Source of the DNA: an uncultured Duncaniella sp.
GTDB lineage: Bacteria > Bacteroidota > Bacteroidia > Bacteroidales > Muribaculaceae
DNA: 64,000 bases
Direction: 5' to 3'
NCBI GenBank assembly: GCA_910587515.1
Contig: CAJULW010000033.1
Location: 124,001-188,000, forward strand
Below the pieces are notes generated by a model. The model was not told the origin of the DNA, made no database searches, and worked only from the letters and a program-made list of their open reading frames with translations. The position numbers and the translations under genes were made by a program. Shown here piece after piece: positions 8,186 through 17,832 of the stretch. The stretch's first letter is position 1, and each line of letters starts with the position of its first letter.

Positions 8186-9496
8186 TTAATCTCGGCGATG
8201 TATGCAGGCTCCTATGGAGTTCAAGCGAGTGTCTATAGCCTGATATCCTCGGTCGATCTGGTCAATATTGTCTATGCGCGACACTCCGTTGGCGCTCATA
8301 GCCGCAATAAGCATTGCTATACCTGCTCGTATGTCTGGTGAATGCATTTGATTGGCTCTTAAAGGTACTTTATGGTCGAGACCTATTACTACTGCACGGT
8401 GTGGATCGCAAAGCATTATCTGTGCACCCATGTCTATCAGGCGATCCACGAAAAACAAACGGCTTTCAAACATTTTTTGATGTATCAGCACACTGCCTTT
8501 GCATTGAGTGGCTGTTACCAACATTACCGACAGTAGGTCGGGGGTGAGACCAGGCCATGGAGCGTCGGCTATGGTCGGTATTGACCCATCAAGGTTTGTC
8601 TCGATTTCGTATATATCCTGAGCCGGGATAAAAATATCATCTCCACGATGCTCCAGGTTTATGCCGAGTCTGCGGAATGCATCGGGTATAATGCCGAGAT
8701 TATCATAGCTGACATCTTTTATTGTAAGTTCGCTCTGTGTGATCGCGGCCATTCCTATAAAACTGCCGACTTCAATCATGTCGGGCAATATATGATGGTC
8801 CGCGCCTCCCAGTTTGTCAACACCGGTGATATGGAGAAGATTTGATCCTATACCGTCTATTTTGACTCCCATTTTGACAAGCATTTTACAGAGCTGCTGT
8901 ATGTATGGCTCGCAGGCCGCATTATATATCGTTGTGGTTCCTTCAGCTAAAGCTGCCGCCATCACTATGTTTGCAGTTCCTGTCACAGATGCCTCGTCAA
9001 GCAACATATAGCATCCTCTCAAGCCGTTTACGGTAACAAGATAATAAGCTTGTCGCTCTTCGTTATATGCGATCATTGCTCCGAGTTTTGACAGCCCGGT
9101 TATGTGGGTGTCAACTTTGCGTCTTCCGATTTTGTCGCCTCCAGGTTTAGCGAAATAGGCCTGTCCGAGTCGAGCCAGTAATGGGCCCACAACAAGTACT
9201 GAGCCTCTTAAAGACGCACAACGTGCAACAAAATCAGCACTCGAGATGTAATCCTCGTCAAGATCGTCGGCTTGAAAACGATAAGTGTCATCGTCGATTC
9301 GGTCGACTTTTACCCTCATAGCCTTAAGCAGGTTTATGAGATTTTTTACGTCAAGAATGTTGGGCACATTGTGTATAGTGACCGGTTCGGATGTCAGCAG
9401 AGTCGCGCTGATGACTTCGAGAGCTTCGTTTTTGGCTCCCTGTGGCTTGATGCTTCCGCTGAGCCGATGGCCTCCTTCTATGATATAAGTGCTCAT
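8186..9496 (-). CDS. murA: UDP-N-acetylglucosamine 1-carboxyvinyltransferase
   Basis: 436 residues, standard for MurA. It transfers enolpyruvate from PEP to UDP-GlcNAc, the first committed step of peptidoglycan synthesis in the cytosol. The start GGHRLSGSIKPQGAKNEAL carries the conserved Lys-Asn (KN) pair that binds substrate, and RCASLRGSVLVVGPLLARLG follows. The active-site loop reads PGGDKIG, so residue 121 is Asp where most MurA enzymes have the fosfomycin-alkylated Cys. This substitution is known to give fosfomycin-insensitive, active enzymes in other bacteria. The gene is next to murB, the following enzyme of the pathway, 59 bp upstream. Confidence 0.96.
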   Translation of the reverse strand: MSTYIIEGGHRLSGSIKPQGAKNEALEVISATLLTSEPVTIHNVPNILDVKNLINLLKAMRVKVDRIDDDTYRFQADDLDEDYISSADFVARCASLRGSVLVVGPLLARLGQAYFAKPGGDKIGRRKVDTHITGLSKLGAMIAYNEERQAYYLVTVNGLRGCYMLLDEASVTGTANIVMAAALAEGTTTIYNAACEPYIQQLCKMLVKMGVKIDGIGSNLLHITGVDKLGGADHHILPDMIEVGSFIGMAAITQSELTIKDVSYDNLGIIPDAFRRLGINLEHRGDDIFIPAQDIYEIETNLDGSIPTIADAPWPGLTPDLLSVMLVTATQCKGSVLIHQKMFESRLFFVDRLIDMGAQIMLCDPHRAVVIGLDHKVPLRANQMHSPDIRAGIAMLIAAMSANGVSRIDNIDQIDRGYQAIDTRLNSIGACIHRRD

Positions 9497-9555
9497 GTAT
9501 CTATGGATGGTTTTTAATAGTTGATGTGATGTTTATCTTAAGAATGTCTGAACTG

Positions 9556-10581
9556 TTAAATGTGTTCAACTTCAGGATGAAGATTGACTCCAAATCGTTC
9601 ATAGACAGATTCGATAATTTTTTTTTCAAGATTTATCACCTCTGAGGGAGATGCTTTGCTTTCCGGATTTACAATCACGAGCGGCTGTAAATGCCATACC
9701 GCTACGTTCCCTTCTTTATGACCTTTCCAACCACAGCGGTCGATTAGCCATGCGGCAGGTATCTTATAGCCGCTTTCGGTCATATAATGCGGTATGTTAA
9801 CGTCGTTTTCATTCTCGCATATCTTTTCAAACAGTGATTGACTGACAATAGGATTTTTGAAAAAGCTTCCTGCGCTTGGAACCCTATCGGGTGCTGGAAG
9901 TTTTGAGTCGCGGGTTGTTATTACGGCCTTTCGTACATCGTGAGGGTGTAATTCCGATATGATATTTTTATCAAACATATCGCGCAATGCCGGATAAGAA
10001 ATACGTGGGGCACTTATCGGGCTTAAACGATAGTCGACGGAATTTATGATGTATCTGTCTTTGGAGTCCGGCTTTTTAAAAATGGAATCCCTGTAGCCGT
10101 AAGCGCAGTACTTTCTGTCAATGCTGATAAATTCGTTTGTCACCCTGTCGAAAGCATGAACCGTTACAATTGCATCGCATGCTTCCGTTCCGTATGCTCC
10201 GACATTCTGTACGGCGGAAGCTCCGACTTCACCGGGAATGCCCGATAGGTTTTCCAGTCCCCATAGATTCCGGTCACATGTCCAACGTATCAGGTCGTCC
10301 ATTGTCTCTCCGCTGCCGGCTCTTACAATTAGAGAATTTTGTGTCTCATCAACTATCTCTATCCCTTTGATTGCACTGTGAAGCACAACTCCGGGAAAAT
10401 CATTGGTGAAAAGCAGATTGCTTCCAGCTCCGATATGTATGGATTTTACATCTTTGCGTATGGATGATAAGATAAACGGTATGTCGTTTGCTTCAGTGTA
10501 TTCCATGAATACGCTGCATTTCACTTTCATTGCAAAAGTGTTGCGTTTGCTTAGATCGTAGTTGTCAAAAGTCGTAATCAT
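9556..10581 (-). CDS. murB: UDP-N-acetylenolpyruvoylglucosamine reductase (type I MurB)
   Basis: 341 residues, the E. coli-type length with the extra C-terminal domain. The FAD-binding domain shows IGAGSNLLF and the stretch LSGIPGEVGASAVQNVGAYG; the catalytic Ser sits in SAGSFFKNP, and the terminal HPEVEHI supplies the conserved Glu. It reduces the MurA product with NADPH to UDP-MurNAc. It is the first gene of the minus-strand run murB-murA-relA; a TATTTTTG element at 10638-10645 (minus strand) is a plausible -7 box. Confidence 0.95.
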   Translation of the reverse strand: MITTFDNYDLSKRNTFAMKVKCSVFMEYTEANDIPFILSSIRKDVKSIHIGAGSNLLFTNDFPGVVLHSAIKGIEIVDETQNSLIVRAGSGETMDDLIRWTCDRNLWGLENLSGIPGEVGASAVQNVGAYGTEACDAIVTVHAFDRVTNEFISIDRKYCAYGYRDSIFKKPDSKDRYIINSVDYRLSPISAPRISYPALRDMFDKNIISELHPHDVRKAVITTRDSKLPAPDRVPSAGSFFKNPIVSQSLFEKICENENDVNIPHYMTESGYKIPAAWLIDRCGWKGHKEGNVAVWHLQPLVIVNPESKASPSEVINLEKKIIESVYERFGVNLHPEVEHI

Positions 10582-10731
10582 GTCAGCGCCTGTAGTTGGA
10601 TTAGGGATTATCGGATGATAGGCGTATAATTATCCCACAAAAATAGTGAAAAATTTAACAGCCCAGCTATTGCAGTGCTTAAATTTTATATTAAGGCGAT
10701 ATTGATGTTAAAAAATAAGTCGTTTTAGTGG

Positions 10732-10762
10732 GTTGTCGAATGTGTTAAATTTATTAATTTTG
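10732..10762 (+). promoter_or_regulatory. Predicted promoter for the Dabb-domain gene
   Basis: GTTG at 10732-10735 and TAATTTTG at 10755-10762, spaced 19 bp, fit the Bacteroidota -33/-7 pattern. The start codon is 36 bp downstream. Confidence 0.5.
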
Positions 10763-10798
10763 AAGCGAAAATTATGGTTTTTATAAAACAAAAATAGG

Positions 10799-11092
10799 AT
10801 GGTAAAACATATAGTTTGCTTTAAGCTTTCCGGTAGTGTTGAGATTAGGCGTGAAATCGCAGAGAGGTTTTGCCGTGCGTTAATGGAGCTCCCGTCGAAA
10901 ATAGATGTATTGGAATCTATGGAAGTCGGAATAAACGAGAATCCTACGGAGGATTGGGATGTGGTTTTGACAGCCGTTGTTCCGAAAATGGAGGATGTCG
11001 AGGTGTATGCCAAGCATCCGGCGCATGTTGCCGCGGCATCAATCATAGCAGGATACAAAGAGTCTCGTGCATGCGTGGATTATAGTTTTTGA
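10799..11092 (+). CDS. Dabb (stress-responsive A/B barrel) domain protein
   Basis: 97 residues, a single ferredoxin-like Dabb domain. It begins MVKHIVCFKL, matches the family pattern of an LxxxI helix and an ExGxN strand (VGINENPTEDWDVVL), and ends with HPAHVAAASII followed by a short strand. Such proteins form dimeric barrels; a few are enzymes, most have no known substrate. The HAD gene starts 13 bp after its stop, suggesting a two-gene operon. Confidence 0.8.
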   Translation: MVKHIVCFKLSGSVEIRREIAERFCRALMELPSKIDVLESMEVGINENPTEDWDVVLTAVVPKMEDVEVYAKHPAHVAAASIIAGYKESRACVDYSF

Positions 11093-11105
11093 TCCATGTA
11101 TTTTT

Positions 11106-11744
11106 ATGGTTGTCGTTTTTGATCTGGATGATACGCTTTATCCTGAGATGGAGTATGTCAGGTCTGCATACCGGGCTATAGCCCGATGTCATGGACAAGG
11201 CCTGTTGAAGCGGATGCTTGATGCCCCGACACCGAGGGCGGCGTTTGATTCGACAGGCATTGATATAGACAAGGTTTTGGATATATATCGTAATCATATG
11301 CCGGATATAAAGTTGCCGTGGCAATCTCTTTATGTCCTTGCACGGTTATTCAATATGGGCTGCCAGTTAGGGCTTGTCACAGATGGTCGTAGTGTTACTC
11401 AGAGAAATAAAATAAGGTCTCTTGGGCTATGCCGTTTTATGAGGCATGATTTGATAATGATTTCTGAGGAGATCGGATCGGAGAAGATCAGTGGTGTTGC
11501 CATGTCGGAGATTATGCGTCTGACTCCTGGTGAAGTTGGCTATATCTATGTAGGGGACAATCCCGCTAAAGATTTTCTTGCGGGAAGACGCTTGGGCTGG
11601 ACTACATTGTGTTTGATGAACGGTGGGCGAGGTGAAAATTTGTTTTCTCAAAACATCGGACAAATTCCGGATGAATATAAACCTGATTTTGTTGTTGACT
11701 CGTTATTGGAATTGGAGAAAATTTTGAATCAATCTAATTTGTAA
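11106..11744 (+). CDS. HAD-superfamily hydrolase
   Basis: 212 residues from the ATG at 11106; the upstream ATG at 11067 would overlap the Dabb gene and place the nucleophile motif unusually far from the N-terminus. HAD motif I is DLDDTLYPE (nucleophile Asp and acid/base Asp), motif II is LVTDG, a Lys follows at about SEKISG, and motif IV is YVGDNPAKDF. The size and the TLYPE sequence resemble phosphatases of the HAD-IA subgroup that act on small phosphomonoesters such as pyrimidine nucleotides or glycolate phosphate. The substrate cannot be told from sequence. Confidence 0.85.
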   Translation: MVVVFDLDDTLYPEMEYVRSAYRAIARCHGQGLLKRMLDAPTPRAAFDSTGIDIDKVLDIYRNHMPDIKLPWQSLYVLARLFNMGCQLGLVTDGRSVTQRNKIRSLGLCRFMRHDLIMISEEIGSEKISGVAMSEIMRLTPGEVGYIYVGDNPAKDFLAGRRLGWTTLCLMNGGRGENLFSQNIGQIPDEYKPDFVVDSLLELEKILNQSNL

Positions 11745-11862
11745 TTCATAAAAGTTTTCGAAAACTGATATGTAATGTGTTGTTATGTAGTATGTTGATG
11801 TTTTTTGCTTTGTTTAAAAGTTTTCAAAAATATAATTTGTTTTTTAAATAAATCGGCTTTTT

Positions 11863-11894
11863 GTTGTCCGTTTATTTCATTTGATCTATCTTTG
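11863..11894 (+). promoter_or_regulatory. Predicted promoter for nrdD-nrdG
   Basis: GTTG (11863-11866), a 20-bp spacer and TATCTTTG (11887-11894) match the Bacteroidota vegetative promoter. The untranslated leader would be about 90 nt. The preceding ~110 bp are very AT-rich. Confidence 0.6.
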
Positions 11895-11988
11895 CACAGA
11901 GATTGTTTCCATAAATAGGCAATTGTCTGACGGAGACGAATCGGTATATATTATTTAAACCAAATTAAAGAATAAGACCTTCCTTATA

Positions 11989-14196
11989 ATGATACAGACT
12001 GTGGTAAAACGCGACGGACGAGTCGTTGGATATAATGAAGAAAAAATCAAGGCGGCTATCCGTAAAGCGATGCTCACCACAGAGATGGGTGAGGACGAAG
12101 CTTTGATATCTCGTATAACCGATCGGGTTGGCATGATAGGCCGTGATCAGATGACTGTAGAGGAAATTCAGGATCGCGTCGAACTGGAGTTGATGAAGTC
12201 GCCACGAAAGGAAGTGGCAAAGCGTTATATAGCTTATAGGGATCAGAGATCCATTGCCCGTCGCGCCAAGACCCGCGATATGTTTCTTGAGATCATAGAG
12301 GCCAAGAGCAATGATATCACACGTGAAAACGCGAATATGAACGCTGATTCTCCGGCCGGGATGATGATGAAGTTTGCGAGCGAGACCACAAAACCTTTCG
12401 TTGACGATTATTTGCTTTCGCAGGAGGCTCGTGAAGCCGTGCAGGGTGGATATCTTCATATTCATGACAAGGATTATTATCCGACAAAAAGTCTGACATG
12501 CGTGCAACATCCGCTGGATCGTATATTAAGGTATGGCTTTATTGCCGGCCATGGCGAATCGCGTCCGGCGAAGCGGATAGAGACGGCAAGCATTATCGGT
12601 TGTATCTCGTTGGAGACTGCTCAAAATGAAATGCATGGAGGTCAGGCTATTCCTGCGTTTGATTTTTATCTCGCACCGTTTGTGCGTTCTTCGTATAAAG
12701 AAGAGGTCAAGAAACTTGAAGAGCTTACGGGCCGTGATTTGTCAGGGCTATATGATATTGAAATTGTTGATTATATAAAGGCTCCGCTTGACGGCCTTGA
12801 GGGGGATAAAAGATGGATGCAGCATGCGGTTAATCAGACAGTGAGCCGTGTCCACCAAAGTATGGAGGCATTCATTCATAATATGAACACTATCCATTCT
12901 CGAGGCGGCAACCAAGTGGTGTTCAGCTCAATCAATTATGGAACCGATACTTCGGCCGAGGGAAGGTGTATAATCCGTGAATTGCTAAATTCGACATACG
13001 AGGGGGTGGGCAATGGGGCTACCGCTATTTTCCCGATACAGATATGGAAAAAGAAAAAAGGGGTAAGCTATTTGCCTGGTGATCGGAATTACGATCTCTA
13101 TCAGTTCGCCTGCAAGGTTACCGCACGTCGTTTCTTCCCTAATTTTGTCAATCTTGACGCATCATATAATCAACATGAAAAATGGGACGCCGATGACCCG
13201 GAACGTTACAAATATGAGGTTGCCACAATGGGATGCCGCACGCGTGTTTTTGAAAACCGTTTTGGGGAGAAAACTTCCATCGGGCGTGGAAATATAAGTT
13301 TTTCGACCATAAATATAGTTCGTATCGCGATTGAATGTATGAATATCGTTGATAGTGAAGAGCGCATAAGCCGTTTTTTTTCCAAACTTGATGATATTCT
13401 CGATATAACAGCGCGCCAGTTGTGTGACCGTTTCAATTTTCAGAAAACAGCGATGGCAAAGCAATTTCCGTTGCTGATGTCGAGACTCTGGAACGGAGCG
13501 GAAAATCTTCAGCCGACGGACACTATTGAGTCTGTGATAAATCAGGGTACACTTGGCATAGGGTTTATCGGTCTTGCCGAATGTCTTATCGCTTTGACCG
13601 GAAAACATCATGGAGAGAGCGAAGAAGCGCAGAGACTTGGATTGAGGATCGTATCGCACATGCGTTCGCGAGTCAATGATTACAGCGAGAAATATCAACA
13701 TAATTTCTCTGTTCTTGCTACTCCCGCTGAAGGCCTTTCGGGTAAGTTCACGTCGCGCGACCGCAAATCGTTCGGGGTGTTGCCGGGAATAACCGATAAG
13801 ATATATTATACAAATTCAAACCATGTTCCTGTCTATTACCGTTGTTCGCCACGTCATAAAGCGAAGATCGAGGCTCCGTATCATGAATTGACAGGAGGAG
13901 GCCATATATTTTATGTTGAAATAGATGGTGATGCCACGCACAATCCTAAAGCCATCAGTGATATTGTTGATTTGATGGATAAATATAATATAGGATATTG
14001 TTCGGTCAATCATAACCGCAACCGTTGTATGGATTGTGGTTATGAGGATGCGCAGGAAGGTCTTGAAGAATGTCCCAAGTGCCATAGCCGTAACATAGAC
14101 TGTCTGCAACGTATTACCGGATATCTTGTCGGAACAACCGACAGATGGAATAACGCGAAGCTTGCGGAGCTGAGCGATCGCATAGTCCATAAGTAA
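11989..14196 (+). CDS. nrdD: Anaerobic ribonucleoside-triphosphate reductase (class III)
   Basis: 735 residues. An N-terminal ATP-cone (about 3-95, VVKRDGRVVGYNEEKI) senses ATP/dATP. The large 10-stranded barrel follows, then a C-terminal zinc site with two Cys pairs (CMDCG and CPKCHS) and the glycyl-radical motif RITGYLVGT. The enzyme makes dNTPs without oxygen; its Gly radical is generated by NrdG, which is encoded 25 bp downstream. This fits an anaerobic or microaerobic life style. Confidence 0.97.
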   Translation: MIQTVVKRDGRVVGYNEEKIKAAIRKAMLTTEMGEDEALISRITDRVGMIGRDQMTVEEIQDRVELELMKSPRKEVAKRYIAYRDQRSIARRAKTRDMFLEIIEAKSNDITRENANMNADSPAGMMMKFASETTKPFVDDYLLSQEAREAVQGGYLHIHDKDYYPTKSLTCVQHPLDRILRYGFIAGHGESRPAKRIETASIIGCISLETAQNEMHGGQAIPAFDFYLAPFVRSSYKEEVKKLEELTGRDLSGLYDIEIVDYIKAPLDGLEGDKRWMQHAVNQTVSRVHQSMEAFIHNMNTIHSRGGNQVVFSSINYGTDTSAEGRCIIRELLNSTYEGVGNGATAIFPIQIWKKKKGVSYLPGDRNYDLYQFACKVTARRFFPNFVNLDASYNQHEKWDADDPERYKYEVATMGCRTRVFENRFGEKTSIGRGNISFSTINIVRIAIECMNIVDSEERISRFFSKLDDILDITARQLCDRFNFQKTAMAKQFPLLMSRLWNGAENLQPTDTIESVINQGTLGIGFIGLAECLIALTGKHHGESEEAQRLGLRIVSHMRSRVNDYSEKYQHNFSVLATPAEGLSGKFTSRDRKSFGVLPGITDKIYYTNSNHVPVYYRCSPRHKAKIEAPYHELTGGGHIFYVEIDGDATHNPKAISDIVDLMDKYNIGYCSVNHNRNRCMDCGYEDAQEGLEECPKCHSRNIDCLQRITGYLVGTTDRWNNAKLAELSDRIVHK

Positions 14197-14221
14197 AAGC
14201 GATAGTTGAAAATAAAAGCCT

Positions 14222-14698
14222 ATGAGAGTACTTGATATAGTTCCGGGGACATCTGTCGATGGCCCCGGGCTTCGTACGGCCATATATTTTGCGGGTTGCC
14301 TCCATCATTGTCCCTTATGCCACAATCCTCAGTCATGGGATTTTACAGCGGGGCGGGAGATGTCGGTCAACGATATTATGTCAGTAGTGTTGGAAAACGA
14401 TTTTGACGTTACTTTTACGGGGGGAGATCCTATGTTCTGCAGTAAAGATCTCGTTCCGCTTGCTAAAGCCATTAAGGATGCCGGCAAAAATATATGGTGC
14501 TATACAGGTTTCCTTTATGAGGATGTTATGGCCGATAAATACATGTCTGCGCTGTTACGCTATGTGGATGTATTGGTGGATGGGCCATACATGGAGAGTA
14601 TGCGTGACATTCATCTTCTTTTTCGTGGCTCGTCTAACCAACGTTTGGTGGATGTAGGCAAATCCTTCCCCGGGGCGGTGGTTGAATGGAAGTGGTGA
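14222..14698 (+). CDS. nrdG: Anaerobic ribonucleotide reductase-activating protein (radical SAM)
   Basis: 158 residues. The radical-SAM cluster motif Cx3Cx2C is clear in GCLHHCPLCHNPQSW, preceded by GTSVDGPGLRTAIYFAGC, the typical NrdG/PFL-activase opening. FTGGDPMF is the SAM-binding GGDP loop. It uses a 4Fe-4S cluster and SAM to put the radical on the Gly of NrdD. Its last base abuts the stop codon of the convergent mlaF-like gene with no spacer, so the two transcripts must overlap or end within coding sequence. Confidence 0.95.
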   Translation: MRVLDIVPGTSVDGPGLRTAIYFAGCLHHCPLCHNPQSWDFTAGREMSVNDIMSVVLENDFDVTFTGGDPMFCSKDLVPLAKAIKDAGKNIWCYTGFLYEDVMADKYMSALLRYVDVLVDGPYMESMRDIHLLFRGSSNQRLVDVGKSFPGAVVEWKW

Positions 14699-15481
14699 TT
14701 AGTTTGGTTGCTGATCGTGTCCGTTTGCAATGACGTATGCCTTGACTTTTTGGAAAAGGTCGTTTGCGAAAACGAAATCATTTAGAGCTTCGTTTGAGGT
14801 CTGGTATATCTGGTGCATGTCACCGACCCATTCACGATAACCTTTATTGATAAAGACTATGTTTTCACCAATACCCAACACCGAGTTCATGTCGTGAGTG
14901 TTGATGATTGTGGTGATGTTGTATTCGTGTGTTATGTCGCTTAGTAGCTCATCGATTAATATAGAGGTGCGGGGATCGAGTCCGGAGTTTGGTTCGTCGC
15001 AGAATAGATATTTGGGGTTAAGGGCTATAGCTCGTGCTATTGCGACACGTTTCTGCATACCTCCAGATATCTCTGACGGAAATTTTTTGTCGGCTCCTTT
15101 CAGATTGACGCGTTCAAGACAAAATTGGGCGCGTTCCTTGATTTCGGCCGCAGACATATCGGTAAACATTGTCAGGGGAAACATCACATTTCCGAGTACG
15201 GTCTCGGAATCGAAAAGCGCAGAGCCTTGAAAAAGCATTCCGATTTCCTTTCGTAGTTCTTTGACCTGACTGGTATTCATTTTCATGAGGTCTCGACCGT
15301 CGTATAATATTTCTCCTTCTTCTGGGCGTATCAAACCGACAAGCGATTTTACAAGTACCGTTTTTCCTGATCCGCTTTGCCCGATGATCAGATTGGTCTT
15401 GCCGGTATGGAAAGTGGCATTGACCCCATGCAATATCGTCTTGTCACCGAATGCCTTGGTTATATTTTTTACTTCAATCAT
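14699..15481 (-). CDS. mlaF: ABC transporter ATP-binding protein, MlaF type
   Basis: 260 residues. Walker A is IIGQSGSGKT, the signature is EISGGMQKRVA, Walker B ends LFCDEPNSGLD, and the H-loop is INTHD. The sequence is closest in kind to MlaF/MKL ATPases that power retrograde or anterograde phospholipid transport between the membranes. It overlaps the permease gene by 4 bp. The substrate-binding MCE protein (MlaD-like) would be expected just downstream but the next gene is the convergent nrdG, so MlaD must be encoded elsewhere. Confidence 0.88.
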   Translation of the reverse strand: MIEVKNITKAFGDKTILHGVNATFHTGKTNLIIGQSGSGKTVLVKSLVGLIRPEEGEILYDGRDLMKMNTSQVKELRKEIGMLFQGSALFDSETVLGNVMFPLTMFTDMSAAEIKERAQFCLERVNLKGADKKFPSEISGGMQKRVAIARAIALNPKYLFCDEPNSGLDPRTSILIDELLSDITHEYNITTIINTHDMNSVLGIGENIVFINKGYREWVGDMHQIYQTSNEALNDFVFANDLFQKVKAYVIANGHDQQPN

Positions 15482-16227
15482 TGCAAAAGGAGTTTGGTCA
15501 GAACGACATCCAATAATAATATAAGTATGCTCGAGGCTACTACTGCGTTGGTGGAGGCTTTGCCGACTTCAAGAGCTCCGCCTTTAACGTAGTACCCGTA
15601 GAAAGCAGCAACAGATGTTATTATAAATGAGAAAAATAAGGACTTTATCAGACCGTACCAGACATACCATTCCGAGAACATGGTTTGTAAGCCATATATA
15701 AATCTGCTCAACGGGATTATGTCTGTAAAAACTGAAATAAGGACACCTCCTAAAAACGAAGTGAATATACAGAATATGACCAACACAGGCATATATATGA
15801 GAAAGCCTATGATTTTGGGAAGAACAAGAAAGTTGGCGGAATTGATTCCCATTATTTCAAGTGCGTCAATCTGTTCGGTGACACGCATAGTCCCTATTTC
15901 GGATGCGATGTTCGATCCTACTTTTCCAGCGAGTATCAGGCAGAGTATTGAATTTGAAAATTCAAGCAGAATGATTTCTCTTGACGCAAGTCCTGTGGAG
16001 TAGGACGGGACAAGTGGAGAAATGATGTTGAGTTGCATCTGTATGGTGATAACCGCACCGATAAACAGAGATATGACTATCACAAGCGGAATCGAATCGA
16101 CGCCGAGCTTGGTGATTTCGAATAACGTACGCTTAAAAAATGTTTTCCAGCGGTCTGGAATCGAGAATACCCTGCAAATAAACATGCAGTATTGCCCGAA
16201 AGTGGTAAGAGAATCTGTAATAACCAT
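15478..16227 (-). CDS. mlaE: MlaE-family ABC transporter permease
   Basis: 249 residues with about five to six membrane segments; SLFIGAVITIQMQL, TMRVTEQIDALEIMGIN and the terminal LEVGKASTNAVVASSILILLL are diagnostic of MlaE/YrbE permeases, including the EQIDAL coupling helix that contacts the ATPase. Together with the overlapping ATPase gene it forms the core of an inner-membrane phospholipid transporter that maintains outer-membrane lipid asymmetry. A TATCTTTG box at 16271-16278 (minus strand) is a possible -7 element. Confidence 0.9.
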   Translation of the reverse strand: MVITDSLTTFGQYCMFICRVFSIPDRWKTFFKRTLFEITKLGVDSIPLVIVISLFIGAVITIQMQLNIISPLVPSYSTGLASREIILLEFSNSILCLILAGKVGSNIASEIGTMRVTEQIDALEIMGINSANFLVLPKIIGFLIYMPVLVIFCIFTSFLGGVLISVFTDIIPLSRFIYGLQTMFSEWYVWYGLIKSLFFSFIITSVAAFYGYYVKGGALEVGKASTNAVVASSILILLLDVVLTKLLLQ

Positions 16228-16354
16228 GAAACATCGGTTGTCATAAGTCCGTAACGGATCGTTGAATATGCAAAGATACTACATATTCATCGGAAAACAG
16301 AAGGGTATGTCCTTATTGACCAAATTAAAGGACACGTGTGAGACAGCTGTGTAT

Positions 16355-17716
16355 TTATGATAGCGCGTCTATCAGTCCGCACACATCCAACTGTCGTTGC
16401 TCTCCGGTCGACATGTTTTTGAGAGTCACGCATTCGTTTTGGAGTTCGGTTTCTCCAACGATCGCTACAAAGGGGATTCCGAGTGCGTCCGCGCGACCCA
16501 TCTGTTTTTTTATTTTGGCCGCGTCGGGATAAATTTCAGCTGCGATTCCGGATTCGCGCAGTTTTTTTATGATCTCGAGTGATCGTTCTGCTTCCTTCAC
16601 GCCAAAGTTCGTGAACATAACCTTTGCCGTTCCGGCTATGTTTGACGGATATAAATCAAGAGCGTTGAGGACATCGTATATACGGTCAGCACCGAATGAT
16701 ATTCCTACACCTGAAACACCCGGGAGCCCGAACACACCGGTCAGGTTGTCATATCGACCGCCACCGGTAATACTGCCGATTTCGACATCGCGGGCTTTTA
16801 CTTCGATGATGGTTCCAGTATAGTAGTTCAGTCCTCTGGCCAGGCTGACATCGAGTTCGAGATTCGCTTTCAGTCCGAGTCTATCTGTGCCCTCGATTAC
16901 TTCTTTCAGTTCTTCAAGGCCTTTGGCTCCGGCTTCATTGCCATTGAGAATTTCCGAAAGTTTTTGGAGTCGTTCTTCGGTTGTTCCCGATAGCGTTATT
17001 ACGGGAGCTATTGTATTGATTGCGCTTTCAGACAGCCCTCGTTCGCGAAGATCGGCTTTAACGTTTTCAAGTCCGATTTTGTCGATTTTGTCGATTGCGA
17101 CTGTTATATCTGTGATTTTGTCTGGCTCACCAGCGAGTTCCGCGATTCCGGCAAGGATTTTACGGTTATTGAGCTTGATCGTTATACGTATACCGAGGCG
17201 ATGGAACACCTCGTCGATCAATTGTAGAAGATCGATTTCATTTAAAAGCGAATCAGATCCGATTATATCTGCGTCACACTGGTAAAATTCGCGGTAACGG
17301 CCTTTTTGCGGACGGTCCGCTCTCCATACCGGCTGTATCTGGAATCTTTTGAACGGAAAAGACAAGTCGTTGCGGTGCATTACGACAAATCTGGCAAATG
17401 GCACTGTCAGATCGTAACGTAATCCCTTCTCACATAGTTTCGGTGCGATTTTCGGACAGTCACCGCTTTCGATTAGAGTCGGATCCACTCCCCGAAGGAA
17501 ATCTCCGGAATTTAGAATTTTGAATAAAAGTTTGTCACCTTCTTCACCGTATTTTCCCATTAGAGTCGAGAGATTCTCCATGGCCGGAGTTTCTATCTGT
17601 TGGAATCCGAAGAGGTAAAATACGTTGCGTATGGTGTCGAATATATAGTTGCGGCGAGCCATTTCAACAGGATTGAAATCGCGTGTGCCTTTAGGGATTG
17701 ACGGTTTTTGAGCCAT
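16355..17716 (-). CDS. hisS: Histidyl-tRNA synthetase
   Basis: 453 residues. Class II motif 1 is near GTRDFNPVEMARRNYIF, motif 2 includes FQIQPVWRADRPQKGRYREFYQCD, the His-specific motif is LARGLNYYTGTIIEV, and motif 3 reads GVGISFGADRIYDVL. The C-terminal anticodon-binding domain spans about 350-453. It charges tRNA-His. Its own promoter probably uses TATCTTTG at 17759-17766 (minus strand). No leader peptide or T-box was seen upstream. Confidence 0.97.
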   Translation of the reverse strand: MAQKPSIPKGTRDFNPVEMARRNYIFDTIRNVFYLFGFQQIETPAMENLSTLMGKYGEEGDKLLFKILNSGDFLRGVDPTLIESGDCPKIAPKLCEKGLRYDLTVPFARFVVMHRNDLSFPFKRFQIQPVWRADRPQKGRYREFYQCDADIIGSDSLLNEIDLLQLIDEVFHRLGIRITIKLNNRKILAGIAELAGEPDKITDITVAIDKIDKIGLENVKADLRERGLSESAINTIAPVITLSGTTEERLQKLSEILNGNEAGAKGLEELKEVIEGTDRLGLKANLELDVSLARGLNYYTGTIIEVKARDVEIGSITGGGRYDNLTGVFGLPGVSGVGISFGADRIYDVLNALDLYPSNIAGTAKVMFTNFGVKEAERSLEIIKKLRESGIAAEIYPDAAKIKKQMGRADALGIPFVAIVGETELQNECVTLKNMSTGEQRQLDVCGLIDALS

Positions 17717-17832
17717 ATTGATTTAGGAGTAAGTAAAATAGTAAGCTTGATTTTTTTACAAAGATACGACGATTTCACGAAAATATGTGCATCTCTGATT
17801 TATTTTTAATACTTGGCAGCGAGACTAAAAAT

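Noticed and set aside
16290..16345. Hairpin GTCCTT/AAGGAC as a hisS terminator
   Set aside because: A six-base stem without a following T-run on the minus strand; too weak to call.
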